Source of the DNA: Verrucomicrobia bacterium LW23
GTDB lineage: Bacteria > Verrucomicrobiota > Verrucomicrobiia > Methylacidiphilales > UBA1321
Length of the DNA: 64,000 nucleotides
Direction: 5' to 3'
NCBI GenBank assembly: GCA_003054695.1
Contig: QAZA01000039.1
Location: forward strand, 310,001-374,000
Shown: positions 43,380-52,679 of the stretch, piece after piece
Layout of the letters: every line of letters begins with the position of its first letter
How positions within the stretch are numbered: the first letter of the stretch is position 1
Notes under the pieces: generated by a model
What the model was told of the DNA's origin: nothing
Databases searched by the model: none
The model's input: only the letters and a program-made list of their open reading frames with translations
Position numbers and translations under genes: made by a program

Positions 43380-45005
43380 TCAGTCCGTCCACTCGTTCCA
43401 GTCGTAGCGGGTCTCGACGCCCTGGAGCATCCAGCGCGAGGGGATGGCGCTGTCGAACCAATCAAGCGGCTCGGCGGGGGCGCAGGTGCGCACCGCCGCC
43501 TCCAGGGCCCGGCGGATGTCGTCCTGCATGCGCGCATCGCAGGCCGCCGGATCCATGGAGAGGAACAGGGGGGTGCCGCTACGCGCGACCAGATCGAGCC
43601 ACTGCCGGGTGAGCTTCGGGGAGACGTGAGGGCTGACGGGGACGCAGTCCGCGTCGGCCGCAAACAGGGTTCCCTGCTGCGGGGCGCGAAAGGCGAGCGT
43701 GTTCACCCCCATGCGGCGGGTGCGATCCCAGTCGGTGGCCGAGGTGTCGTCGCCGATGCGCTGGATCTCGGCCAGTCCGGCGATGAGGTGGCCGACCGTG
43801 TTGCAGCCGATGAGCAACACGTCCGGGCCGGCGGCGTCGCGGATGTTTTGATACAGGTTGACCAGGACCTCGGCGGTCGTTTTGCGGTTGTCGGCCAGGG
43901 TCCAGCCGTCCGGCGCGAAGCCCATGGGGTGGCCGATCGCAACGCCCCACAGCCCCGTGACGTCGAACGTGGTGAAGTCATACTTGATCATCTCAAAACC
44001 CCACTCGCGCAGGCGTGCGATGTCCCGGCGGACGAGGTCGAGCACCTCGGGCAAGCTCGGGTCGAGGCAGGTGCCGCCCTTCGAGGGCCGCCTGGGTTTG
44101 CGCGACTCCCATGAGGCGGGCACGACCCCCTTGGTGTTCAACGGCCGCACCCAAATGCCGGGACGTGCGCCGAGCTCCTTGATCCTGCAGGCGAGTCCGG
44201 GCATGTCAGGGAATCCGGGGTTGCGGTTGATCCACGGCCCGCCGTTGACATGCAAGTCGTGTCCCGCGGGGGTTTGCCAGCCGTCGTCGATCACGGACCA
44301 CGGAACGACGTCGGTATTTTTTGGATACAGACTCATGAACCGCCGGGTGGCCTCGAGGATAAGCTCCTCGGAGTTTTTGCCGTAGAGCCAATACCAGTCG
44401 TTGTGGCCGACGATCGGACGGGGAGGCGTTGACTGTCCCGGACAAAGGCCGGCGCAAAGGCCGCGGGTGGCGGCAAAGGCGGATTCTCCCTCGACGGGTG
44501 GACGCTGGACGACCGTCGCGGCGCGCAGCACGCGCGATTCGAGAACGACGCCGGCGCCGCCGGAACGCAGGTCGAGGCTGAGGGTCAGTCCGCCGCCATC
44601 CGCCTGCCAGCAGGCGATGGATGCGGCGCCGGTCTGCACGCCGTAGCCGGCGGAGGAGCTTCCATCGTTGGCGACTAAATACCAGGGCAGCGTCCGGTGC
44701 GGGGTGAAGCCTCGCCACTCGAGCTCGCCGTAGGAGCGCTCCCAGGCGTCGCCCATCATCCGGGTGCCCGGGGCCCAGGCATGGCTCCAGCGCAGGATGG
44801 CCTGGCGCACGGGTTTCGTCGCAGTGATGTCGATGGAGAAGCGGTCGCTGTTCTCGTGGCGGACAATGGTCAGGCTGGCGTCGTCGGTGTGCCAGCAGTC
44901 ACCGCACCCTTTTTCGGGCCGGGCGATGACGGGGCGGGGATCTCCCTCGGTCCAGAGAAAAACGTGCATGAGCGGAGTGGCCAGATCGGGAAACGTACGG
45001 TGCAT
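43380..45005 (-). CDS. Alpha-galactosidase-like glycoside hydrolase (GH36/GH27-like clan D)
   Basis: A 541-residue protein from ATG 45005 (TTG 45023 possible). The barrel begins HNDWYWLYGKNSEELI, then WSVIDDGWQTPAGHD, GIWVRPLNTKG, the nucleophile in FEMIKYDFTTFD, LIGCNTVGHLIAGL, and the acid/base region RIGDDTSATDWDR. This order is that of clan D alpha-galactosidases, but it lacks the large N-terminal sandwich of the GH36 at 20837 and shares little detail with it, so it is a distinct subfamily. No signal peptide. It is convergent with the SGNH gene and downstream of the sulfatase and propeller genes on the minus strand. Confidence 0.85.
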   Translation of the reverse strand: MHRTFPDLATPLMHVFLWTEGDPRPVIARPEKGCGDCWHTDDASLTIVRHENSDRFSIDITATKPVRQAILRWSHAWAPGTRMMGDAWERSYGELEWRGFTPHRTLPWYLVANDGSSSAGYGVQTGAASIACWQADGGGLTLSLDLRSGGAGVVLESRVLRAATVVQRPPVEGESAFAATRGLCAGLCPGQSTPPRPIVGHNDWYWLYGKNSEELILEATRRFMSLYPKNTDVVPWSVIDDGWQTPAGHDLHVNGGPWINRNPGFPDMPGLACRIKELGARPGIWVRPLNTKGVVPASWESRKPRRPSKGGTCLDPSLPEVLDLVRRDIARLREWGFEMIKYDFTTFDVTGLWGVAIGHPMGFAPDGWTLADNRKTTAEVLVNLYQNIRDAAGPDVLLIGCNTVGHLIAGLAEIQRIGDDTSATDWDRTRRMGVNTLAFRAPQQGTLFAADADCVPVSPHVSPKLTRQWLDLVARSGTPLFLSMDPAACDARMQDDIRRALEAAVRTCAPAEPLDWFDSAIPSRWMLQGVETRYDWNEWTD

Positions 45006-45128
45006 ATCCGCTAATGCTAACAATGCATTGCAGACTGAAAAGCGAGTTGGTTCCGACTCTTATCTGAATACCCGCCCAGACTCAAGGGGGGACCTGGTCG
45101 CGTCGTTCAAATCGCCGGAAACCCGACT

Positions 45129-45572
45129 TCAGGTTGCCAGATAGACGCGTCCCTTGCGCAGCATCGTGCCGGCCGCCGCGTTGCTCTCCGCGTCGACCAA
45201 TCCGTCCGCCGGAATCTCGACGTCAGCAAACGCCCAGACGACGGACTCCTTGCCGTCCGCATCCAGCCAGACGACATGCGTGCCGCCCCGCTGCAAACGG
45301 GGTCGCACCATGCGGGCCATGAAACCGTTGTAGAGATGGTTCACGCGGGCGTAGCCCTCCGCGAGATCCCCGCCCGGCAACTGGACCCCGGCCGGCGGAA
45401 GCCCCCACGGATCCGCCTTGATGAGCGGCACGCGGCGGTGGGCGACCATCCAGAAATAGCGGTCCGGACACAACATGCCGGGGGCGAGGTAGTTTTTGCC
45501 TCCCGCGAAAAACCCCGACCAGCGGGTCACCACCACCACCGCCGACCTGGCGGACACCAACTCGGACCACAC
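45129..45572 (-). CDS. Hypothetical protein, possibly the C-terminal part of a lost enzyme
   Basis: A 147-residue frame from GTG 45572, which follows a stop codon directly. It has protein-like sequence (FAGGKNYLAPGMLCPDRYFW, GYARVNHLYNGFMARMVRPR, THVVWLDADGKESVVWAFAD) ending KGRVYLAT. I do not recognise a family. It sits between the sulfatase and the alpha-galactosidase-like gene on the same strand, so it is probably in that operon. The lack of a natural N-terminus suggests a truncated gene. Confidence 0.5.
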   Translation of the reverse strand: MWSELVSARSAVVVVTRWSGFFAGGKNYLAPGMLCPDRYFWMVAHRRVPLIKADPWGLPPAGVQLPGGDLAEGYARVNHLYNGFMARMVRPRLQRGGTHVVWLDADGKESVVWAFADVEIPADGLVDAESNAAAGTMLRKGRVYLAT

Positions 45573-45655
45573 CTACCGTCCCGGAGACTCGACTCCGGTC
45601 TTCACTCCGGTCTCCACGTCCGAGCCGAATCTTCTGCGCTGCCGGAGGAGGCCGC

Positions 45656-47110
45656 TCAATAAACCTGCAGGCCGCGGGCCTCGCGGCGCCCGTCGCGCCA
45701 AGCCTCCGACGCGCTGCCGTGGGCTGGCAGATCCTTCACCCGCAGGCCCGACTTGGCGGGGTCCTCGTGCGACCGATACCAGGCCGCAAGTCGGTCGGAC
45801 AGCCCGGCCTGAAGGGTTTTATACTCGGCCCAACCGGCGAAGTTGAACGTCTCCCCCGGGTCGCGGACCAGGTCGAACAGCTCGTGCGGTCCGGCGGGGT
45901 GGCGCAGCACGAGCTTGTGGGTGGCCGTGCGGATCATGCGCAGGTCGCCGTATTCGCCGTAGACCGCGTCGCTCCGGCCGGGATCGTCGCGCCCGGCGGC
46001 CAGCGGCGCCAGGCTGCGGCCGGGGTTGCCCCCGCCCGGACGGTCGGCGCCGTCGTTCCAGGCCGCGCCAGACCATTCCATGACCGCGCGGAACAAGTCA
46101 TAGTGGTCCACCAGATACGGAATCCGCAGTCCTGCCGCGATCCCCGGACCGCGCACGATCAGCGGCACCCGCGTGGAGATGTCGCACATGTTGAGCGGAC
46201 GGGTGGCGTTGCCCTTGCCGGCGAAGCCGTTGTGTCCGATCGCGCAGCCATGGTCCGAGACGTAGACGACGATGGTGTTGTCCAGCAGGCCGCGGTGCTC
46301 GAGCCCGGCGAGCACCCGCCCGATCTCGCGATCCAGTTCGTGGACGGCCGCGTAGTAGCCGCGTGCGCGCTTGAGCAGATCGGCACGGGTCGCGCCGGGC
46401 GCGCAGAAAGCGCCCTCGCCCCCGTCGGTCAGCCAGGGGTGGGGCCGCAGATCGGGGATGTCCGCGAAGGTCATCCCCTCGGTCTTGGCGAGCACCTCCG
46501 GTTCGTGGTGCTCGGGCAGCCAGGGTGAGTGCGTCGCGATGTAGCCGATGTTGAGAAAGAAGGGCCGGTCGTCCGGCGCGGCGTCGAGGAACTCCAGCGC
46601 CCGGTCGGTGACGATCCGGCTCTTGTTGCCCTCCACCGGCAGCGGCACGCCGTCCAGGTGGTAGGTGTAGGAGCCGTTGTGCGTTCCCTGCCGGCCGATG
46701 AAGCCGAAGGCCCTGTCGAAGCCGCGCGGCGCGCGCCCGCGCGATCCCATGTGCCACTTGCCGGAGAGCATGGTGTGGTAGCCCGAGGCCCGCAGCAGGG
46801 CCGGCATGGTCTCCTCGTCGGCCAGCCAGTCCCGCGCGCCGACCTCATCGACAAACTCCTGCAGGAAGTCGTGCAGGCCGACCTGCGACGGCGTGCGTCC
46901 GGTCATCACGCAGGCGCGCGCCGGCGAGCACACCGGGGACGGCGTGAACGCGTTTTCAAACACGGCCCCCTCGCGGGCAAGCCGGGAAAACACCGGCGTC
47001 CCCATCTCCGAGTTGCCGTAAACGGGCAGCGACCAGGGACCGTGGTCGTCGGTCAGGAACAGCAGGATGTTGGGCCTGCGTTTTCCGAGTGAGGTGGACG
47101 GTGTGTTCAT
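45656..47110 (-). CDS. Sulfatase (type I, formylglycine-dependent)
   Basis: A 484-residue enzyme. NILLFLTDDHGPWSLPVYGN holds the first metal ligands; the signature is CSPARACVMTGRTPSQVG, with Cys for formylglycine. The second site is VVYVSDHGCAIGHNG, and the C-terminus has LRMIRTATHKLVL and ELFDLVRDPGETFN. The ATG at 47110 overlaps the stop of the upstream giant propeller gene (ATGA), so the pair is translationally coupled. No signal peptide seen. Sequence differs markedly from the sulfatase at 40987, so it likely removes a sulfate at a different position or sugar of the same polymer (inference). Confidence 0.94.
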   Translation of the reverse strand: MNTPSTSLGKRRPNILLFLTDDHGPWSLPVYGNSEMGTPVFSRLAREGAVFENAFTPSPVCSPARACVMTGRTPSQVGLHDFLQEFVDEVGARDWLADEETMPALLRASGYHTMLSGKWHMGSRGRAPRGFDRAFGFIGRQGTHNGSYTYHLDGVPLPVEGNKSRIVTDRALEFLDAAPDDRPFFLNIGYIATHSPWLPEHHEPEVLAKTEGMTFADIPDLRPHPWLTDGGEGAFCAPGATRADLLKRARGYYAAVHELDREIGRVLAGLEHRGLLDNTIVVYVSDHGCAIGHNGFAGKGNATRPLNMCDISTRVPLIVRGPGIAAGLRIPYLVDHYDLFRAVMEWSGAAWNDGADRPGGGNPGRSLAPLAAGRDDPGRSDAVYGEYGDLRMIRTATHKLVLRHPAGPHELFDLVRDPGETFNFAGWAEYKTLQAGLSDRLAAWYRSHEDPAKSGLRVKDLPAHGSASEAWRDGRREARGLQVY

Positions 47111-50100
47111 CGGCGCGCGGCGTCGAAGCGCCACTCGCCCCACATCTGCGGGACCAGGGTGGCCTCGCCGGGCACGTCGTTCACAAGCCCGGTGGCCTTG
47201 TTGTGCCAGTAGACGCGCTGCAACGTGGTGCCGCGTTCGCCCAAAAGGACGCCGATGTCGCCCTTGCAAACAAGACCGGGCGTCGGCTTCAGCCCGAGTT
47301 CCCGGAGCGGGACGAGCACCTCGTAGTCGATGGCCGAGAGCTGGGCGGACTTGCCCGTGGGCAGCGGGACCTGCAGGGTTTTCCTTTTCGTGGCCATGCT
47401 CACGAGCGACGACACGTCGCGAACCTCGTCGAAGGTGATCGTCCGGCTGGGCGAACTGAAGGGCACCTTGCGCGCGTCGGGCGTGCCGGGCACGACCTGC
47501 TTGTATAGCATGGCCAGGTGGGCGTCATCGCTCAGCGGCGCGACAATCAGGCGGGTGTCGCCGGGAGCCGCGGCCTTGCGGCCGGCGCTGGCCGCCGGAT
47601 CGACGCCCAGCATCAGGTCGAGGCCGAAGCCCGTCTTGAACAGGGCGACGGGAGTCTCGCCCGTGTTGTGACCGGGCCGCCTTTGCTGGAGGAAGCGGTA
47701 GGCCAGGGCCAGGTTGTCCCCGTCCACGCGCACGGACGCCTTGATGTAGGCGGCGCGGATGCCCGGCTTAGCCGGAGTCTGGATGTCGACCCAATCCATC
47801 TCACCCCAGTCGTCCAGGTCGCCGTCGGCGACGATCCCGGCGGTCTGGGAGATGCGCACGTTCAGCGGTCCGTCCGTCGCGGCGGCGGCATCCGCCTTGG
47901 CCTTTTGAAGCTGCACCGCGACCGCCTGCTGGATTTGCTCGGGACCGACCTGCAGGGTTGAGACCGGCAGCGCCCGGATGCTGTCGATGCCGTTGACGCG
48001 GATGATGCCGGCGCAGTGCTTGCCGGTGATGGCGTAGACTTGCCCGTCGTCGAGACGTTGCACGCGGGGGAAGAAATTCTCCCCGGCAATCTGCATGTTG
48101 TTCCAGTCCATGCCCGGCCCCTTGGCCGTCAGCATGCCCTTGAGGTATCGGTTCGGATCGCGGGAGCTCGGCCCTGAACCGCCGGTGCCGAACAGGCGGG
48201 TGACGAAATAGCCCTGGGTCGTCATCGCGTAGATGCAGCCGCGGTCGCTGTTGTAGAACCAAAGTTCGCCGAGCGACTCATCCGCGAGGGGAATGGGCCA
48301 GCTCACGGGCTTGGTGGTGGCGCGGAGCTGGCCGGGGTATTGCTCCTCCGGGGCGGCGTGTCCAGAGTGCAAGGACGGCCATTGGTTGGGATAGGTCCAC
48401 TTGAGGCGGCCCTTTTCATAGCCCGATAGCGGACCGTTGATCGAGACCGCCCGCTCACGCGAGTCGACCATCATCCCGAAAGGCTCGCCGCTGACGGCAT
48501 TGTCGCCCGCCACCACCGAACGGCGCCCGTCGAGATCGTAGACCGGGGTGCCGTCGGGCAGGTAGGATTTCACGCGAATGGCTTCACCGATCTCGCTGAC
48601 CACCTCGAGATCCCGGCCAATGTAGAACCGGCGTCCGCCCTTGGCGGGCTGCACCACGATCTCGTCGGGCTGGATGAGGCCGTCGGCGTTGGCATCGCTC
48701 CAGGCGGCGAGCACCGGATGTTTCTGGATGTAGCTCAAGACCGTTTTCTGGTCGTCCCACTGACCGACGGGAGCGCCCTCGGGCCACTTGCGATCAAACT
48801 CGGGACGGAAGAGATCGGGGAAGCGCTCCGCCGCGCCGACCGCCGCGACCGGGCGGCAGCGTTCGCCGTCGTCAAGCCAGATGCCCACCACCGAGGGAAG
48901 CGAGACCGGCATCTCGGAAAAGAGGTTCGTCAGGTAGCGGTGTTCGCCGTGATAGACGGTCGATTGCGGGCTCATATACCGGGACATCCCCCGGCGTATG
49001 GCCAGCGGGATGGCATCCACGGGCCCGCCCTGCTCATCGTTCAGTAGCGCGTTGCGAGAGACAGGAAACCGGCTGAGGATGCGGCTCACGCGGCTCTGGC
49101 CGGTTTTCCAGTCGACGGCGAACTCCATGGAGCCCTGGTTCTGGTCCGCGAGATAGAACCTGGTCTTGTCACGGGGATCGAACTCGCCACCGGCGCCATA
49201 CTGGGGCGGGCCGATAAAGTCCTCGATCAACCGGCCGTCGAGCGACCAGACGCTGACTCGCTTGGGCAGATAGCTCAGCTCGGTCACCCAGATGCGATCA
49301 TCGACCACGGTCAGTCCGTAGGGGTTTTGCATGCGGAGCGGATCATACTTTCCGATCTGCGGTCCGCCGGGATGACCGATGACGCGCAAGGGCCGGCCAT
49401 CCTCCGAGAAGACCTTGATCTGATGACTGGTTCCCCAGTCGGCGACGTAGATCGAGCCGCCGTCCGTCGTGATTTGGCGCGCGGACTCCAGACCCGAATC
49501 GACCAGCACCTCGGGATTGGGCAGCTCCTTGACGCCGCGCCAGTCGGCCACGCGGTAGCGCAGGATGCGCTTGGACTGCAGCACGAGGAGGTTGCCCTGT
49601 CCGTCGAAGGACAACCCGCGCGCATCCTCGATCCGCCACTCGCCCGCGAGGGGAGCGTTGTTGGCGGGATCCCAGTCCCAGTGTTTGAGGAGAGACGGCT
49701 TGATGGTCATTTTCGATACATCCCAGGCCATGAGCTTTCCGCTGAAGGGAAACGAGGCCAGCACGACGCCGTTCCTGGCCGCCATGCCGCCGATCTCGGC
49801 CGCGGTTTCGGACTCGAAGCCTTGGACCAGAGCGACCGGGATGGCTGTCTTTTCGTTGTCGCCGAAGCCCACCAGTCGCACTTCGCCCGGCGGATTCGCC
49901 CGGCGCGACGAGCCGGTCGGTATCCAGTTGGCGGCGGCGTAGAATGCGATGTCGGCAATGGCCTTGGGCCCGCCGACGTCACGGGCGAGCGACTTGGCGC
50001 CCGTCCAGATGCCGCCGAAGTAGCGGATGCCCCGCAGCTTTTTGCCCTTCGTGTCGATCCAGACCACGCCGTCGCCGCCCTCGGCCACGGCGCTGCCGAT

Positions 50101-50607
50101 CACGATCTGCCCGCGCCCGGGCAGATATAGCGCCGACTGGGGGGCGGTGTGGTCGGCCAGCCAGCCGCCCTTGTTGTCTTCCGTCGGCCAGGGCGGCGAC
50201 CCGCGGCCGTCATAAACGCTGAACTGGTAGCGCAGGTCGATCGGATCATGCACGATGCCGCGCACCGTGTAGGTGCCAGGCTTCACCAGCTGCCGGGCCA
50301 AACTGTAAAATCCGCCCGCATGGGCGCCCTTGCCCGGGTTATCGTCAAGACCGTCCCAATAGACGGTGTGCTCGCCCGCAGCGAAGGGCGTATCCTGAAT
50401 AAGATTACGCACGCGCACGTCGTTCCCGTCGTTGATGACCAGCGTCACGTTGCCCGGCTTGTCCAGGGTAAAGCGAACCGGGATGCCCCGCTCTCCCCCG
50501 TCAGGCTCGGCCCGGAGAACGGCGGCGGCGGCCAAAAGCGAAAGGGTGGCGGCGACCAGCGCCGGCAAGTGCCGCCTGATTAGTCCGGGATAATGATGTA
50601 GCGTCAT
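47107..50607 (-). CDS. Very large secreted FlgD-Ig / beta-propeller / CBM9-like protein
   Basis: A 1,166-residue protein from ATG 50607, with a signal peptide (RHLPALVAATLSLLAAAAVL). Residues 35-140 resemble a FlgD-type Ig domain (FTLDKPGNVTLVINDGNDVR, TVYWDGLDDNPG). A large NHL/propeller-like region follows (ARGLSFDGQGNLLVLQSKRI, ITTDGGSIYVADWGTSHQIK). The last 200 residues form a CBM9/DOMON-like sandwich (GDLDDWGEMDWVDIQTPAKP, ending YWHNKATGLVNDVPGEA). It is a paralogue of the protein at 52680. It is probably a carbohydrate-binding surface or periplasmic protein; whether it is also an enzyme is unknown. It is coupled to the sulfatase downstream. Confidence 0.8.
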   Translation of the reverse strand: MTLHHYPGLIRRHLPALVAATLSLLAAAAVLRAEPDGGERGIPVRFTLDKPGNVTLVINDGNDVRVRNLIQDTPFAAGEHTVYWDGLDDNPGKGAHAGGFYSLARQLVKPGTYTVRGIVHDPIDLRYQFSVYDGRGSPPWPTEDNKGGWLADHTAPQSALYLPGRGQIVIGSAVAEGGDGVVWIDTKGKKLRGIRYFGGIWTGAKSLARDVGGPKAIADIAFYAAANWIPTGSSRRANPPGEVRLVGFGDNEKTAIPVALVQGFESETAAEIGGMAARNGVVLASFPFSGKLMAWDVSKMTIKPSLLKHWDWDPANNAPLAGEWRIEDARGLSFDGQGNLLVLQSKRILRYRVADWRGVKELPNPEVLVDSGLESARQITTDGGSIYVADWGTSHQIKVFSEDGRPLRVIGHPGGPQIGKYDPLRMQNPYGLTVVDDRIWVTELSYLPKRVSVWSLDGRLIEDFIGPPQYGAGGEFDPRDKTRFYLADQNQGSMEFAVDWKTGQSRVSRILSRFPVSRNALLNDEQGGPVDAIPLAIRRGMSRYMSPQSTVYHGEHRYLTNLFSEMPVSLPSVVGIWLDDGERCRPVAAVGAAERFPDLFRPEFDRKWPEGAPVGQWDDQKTVLSYIQKHPVLAAWSDANADGLIQPDEIVVQPAKGGRRFYIGRDLEVVSEIGEAIRVKSYLPDGTPVYDLDGRRSVVAGDNAVSGEPFGMMVDSRERAVSINGPLSGYEKGRLKWTYPNQWPSLHSGHAAPEEQYPGQLRATTKPVSWPIPLADESLGELWFYNSDRGCIYAMTTQGYFVTRLFGTGGSGPSSRDPNRYLKGMLTAKGPGMDWNNMQIAGENFFPRVQRLDDGQVYAITGKHCAGIIRVNGIDSIRALPVSTLQVGPEQIQQAVAVQLQKAKADAAAATDGPLNVRISQTAGIVADGDLDDWGEMDWVDIQTPAKPGIRAAYIKASVRVDGDNLALAYRFLQQRRPGHNTGETPVALFKTGFGLDLMLGVDPAASAGRKAAAPGDTRLIVAPLSDDAHLAMLYKQVVPGTPDARKVPFSSPSRTITFDEVRDVSSLVSMATKRKTLQVPLPTGKSAQLSAIDYEVLVPLRELGLKPTPGLVCKGDIGVLLGERGTTLQRVYWHNKATGLVNDVPGEATLVPQMWGEWRFDAARR

Positions 50608-51011
50608 GATGGGGATGCCTGAGATTGACTGTGTTATGTGGATCCGTACGTCGCGCGCACGCGAGAGGTCGGTTTTGGCCGGGAAGGAAGGACGTTGGGT
50701 GCGGATGTTCGGTATTATCACGTGCGCGTCCCGGAGGGATCGGACCGTCCGTGCGACGCGTGCCTGAAGGAAACGGTCTCGACGAACGGACGCAGGTGAG
50801 CACGGGGGATGACGAGGGGTATGCGCCACCGTAGCCGATCCCCGCTCCCGCCACCAAGGGATTCAGATGAAACACACATTGGGGGGCGTCAGTGCCGGTC
50901 AAACGCGGGACCGCGGGATGAGACACATATAGGATACATGAACCTTCCGCTCGCTACCGGTCCCATTTCTTGGTGGATTAGCGCAGCCCCCTGCCACCCC
51001 GACGACACCGC

Positions 51012-52370
51012 ATGTCCCCGCTACCAAACATACTGCTCATCATCGACGACCAGCACCGCCATGACTGGATCGGCGGAACCGGCGCCTCGCCCGTGCGCAC
51101 GCCCAACCTCGACCGGCTGCGCTCCGAAGGCGTGTGGCACCGCCACATGTATTCCAACAACCCGCTCTGCATGCCCGCGCGCTGCAGCCTGATCAGCGGA
51201 CTGTTCAGCCATCAATCGGGCCAGATGAACAACAACACCGACTGGCCGCCGCAGATGCCCACGATGCCGCAGGCGCTGCAGCGCGCGGGCTACCACACCG
51301 CGCTGATCGGCAAGCTCCACGCCTTCGAGGGCGTCCCGATCAATCTCGACCTGACCACGGTGCGCGAGCGCATCCGCGCCTTCGGCTTCGACCACGTGAA
51401 CGAGGTCTCCGGCAAGATGATCGCGCGCAACGTCGAGTGCGACTGGACCTACTACCTGCGCGAGCGCGGCCTGCTCGACCTGTATCGCGCCGACCAGAAG
51501 CTGCGCAATCCCGCCACCGACGGCGCCCCCTTCCCCCTCGACGAGGAGCACTACGTCGACCACTACATCGGCGACAATTGCGTGAAGTGGCTGGATGAGT
51601 ACAACCGTCCGGATCCGTTCTTTCTGTGGGCGGGATTCTGTTCCCCCCACCCCACCTACGACGCCCCCGCGCGCTGGCTGGAGCCCTACCCGCAGGACCG
51701 CATGCCGCCGCCCGCCGACCTGCAGCCCGGCGACACGCGCTGGCGGATCCGCCGGTCGCAATACGCCGCCATGATCGAACTCGTCGACCACGAGGTCGGA
51801 CGCCTCCTGGAGGTGCTCGACCGCCGCGGCATGGCCTCGAACACGCTCGTGATCTTCGTCTCCGACCACGGCGAGATGCTCGACGAGCACGGCCTGCGCG
51901 GCAAATGCCTGCCGCACGACCCGTCCATCCGCGTTCCCTGCGTAGCCCGCTGGCCCGGGCACATTTCCCCCGGAACGATCTCCGACGAGCTCGCAAACAT
52001 CGTCGATCTGACCGGCGCCTGCGTGCGCGTCGGCGGTTACCGCGCCATCGAGGAGGCGCTGCCCGACGCCCGCCTGGCCGACATCGTCGGACACTGGCGC
52101 GATCAACGGACCGCGTTGCGCCCCCACGTCTTCAGCGAGAACGGCGGCCAGTTCAACCCGCCGTGGCGAGTTGTCCGCACTCAAAAGCTCAAGTGGATCC
52201 AGTGGGCTCGCGACGGACGCGAGACGCTCCATGACATGGAGAACGATCCCCACGAATGCCACGACCTCGCCACACTGCCCGCCTACCGTTCCGAGTTGGC
52301 CGCGATGCGCGACCGGCTCGACCGATTCCTCGGCGAAACCTCCACGGCGTGCACCGCCCGACCGCGATGA
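51012..52370 (+). CDS. Sulfatase (type I, formylglycine-dependent)
   Basis: A 452-residue enzyme divergent from the 47107-50607 gene. It starts MSPLPNILLIIDDQHRHDWI; the active-site signature is CMPARCSLISGLFSHQSG; the second metal site is IFVSDHGEMLDEHGLRGK. The C-terminus is shortened compared with the other two sulfatases but includes the expected VVRTQKLKWIQWAR. No signal peptide. Its stop overlaps, by ATGA, the start of a GH52 remnant, so it was once coupled to a xylosidase gene. The Met in the CMPAR core is unusual but allowed by the C-x-P-x-R rule. Confidence 0.93.
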   Translation: MSPLPNILLIIDDQHRHDWIGGTGASPVRTPNLDRLRSEGVWHRHMYSNNPLCMPARCSLISGLFSHQSGQMNNNTDWPPQMPTMPQALQRAGYHTALIGKLHAFEGVPINLDLTTVRERIRAFGFDHVNEVSGKMIARNVECDWTYYLRERGLLDLYRADQKLRNPATDGAPFPLDEEHYVDHYIGDNCVKWLDEYNRPDPFFLWAGFCSPHPTYDAPARWLEPYPQDRMPPPADLQPGDTRWRIRRSQYAAMIELVDHEVGRLLEVLDRRGMASNTLVIFVSDHGEMLDEHGLRGKCLPHDPSIRVPCVARWPGHISPGTISDELANIVDLTGACVRVGGYRAIEEALPDARLADIVGHWRDQRTALRPHVFSENGGQFNPPWRVVRTQKLKWIQWARDGRETLHDMENDPHECHDLATLPAYRSELAAMRDRLDRFLGETSTACTARPR

Positions 52371-52517
52371 CCCGCCCTTTGAACATCTTCTACAACGCGC
52401 AGCATTCGCCCAACGGGGCCTTCGCCTCCTTCACGCTCGGCCACAAGGACGCCAAGGGCGGCCTCGGCCTGGAAATCGGCGGCTCCGCCAACCAAAGCCT
52501 GTTCATCGGGCTCGAGT
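52367..52517 (+). pseudogene. N-terminal remnant of a GH52 beta-xylosidase
   Basis: The first about 50 residues, PLNIFYNAQHSPNGAFASFT and LGHKDAKGGLGLEIGGSANQ then SLFIGLES, match the start of GH52 enzymes (the HSPxGAFASFTLG motif). After that the frame becomes a Pro/Ala-rich shadow that runs into the next gene. The catalytic domains (another 650 residues) are missing. The ATG overlaps the sulfatase stop. Confidence 0.75.
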
Positions 52518-52679
52518 CGGTCCTCAACTCGACCGCCCCGGCCCGCCTCGCCGGCCACCAAGCCGCGCTTTGCGCGGAGCCTCCTCCTGGCTGTGGCTTT
52601 CCCGCCGCGCCTGCCCTGCCTTTCTGTCCCCACCCGCGCCCGCGCCCTGAAACGCCCGCCACCCCGACAACCCGATCTC

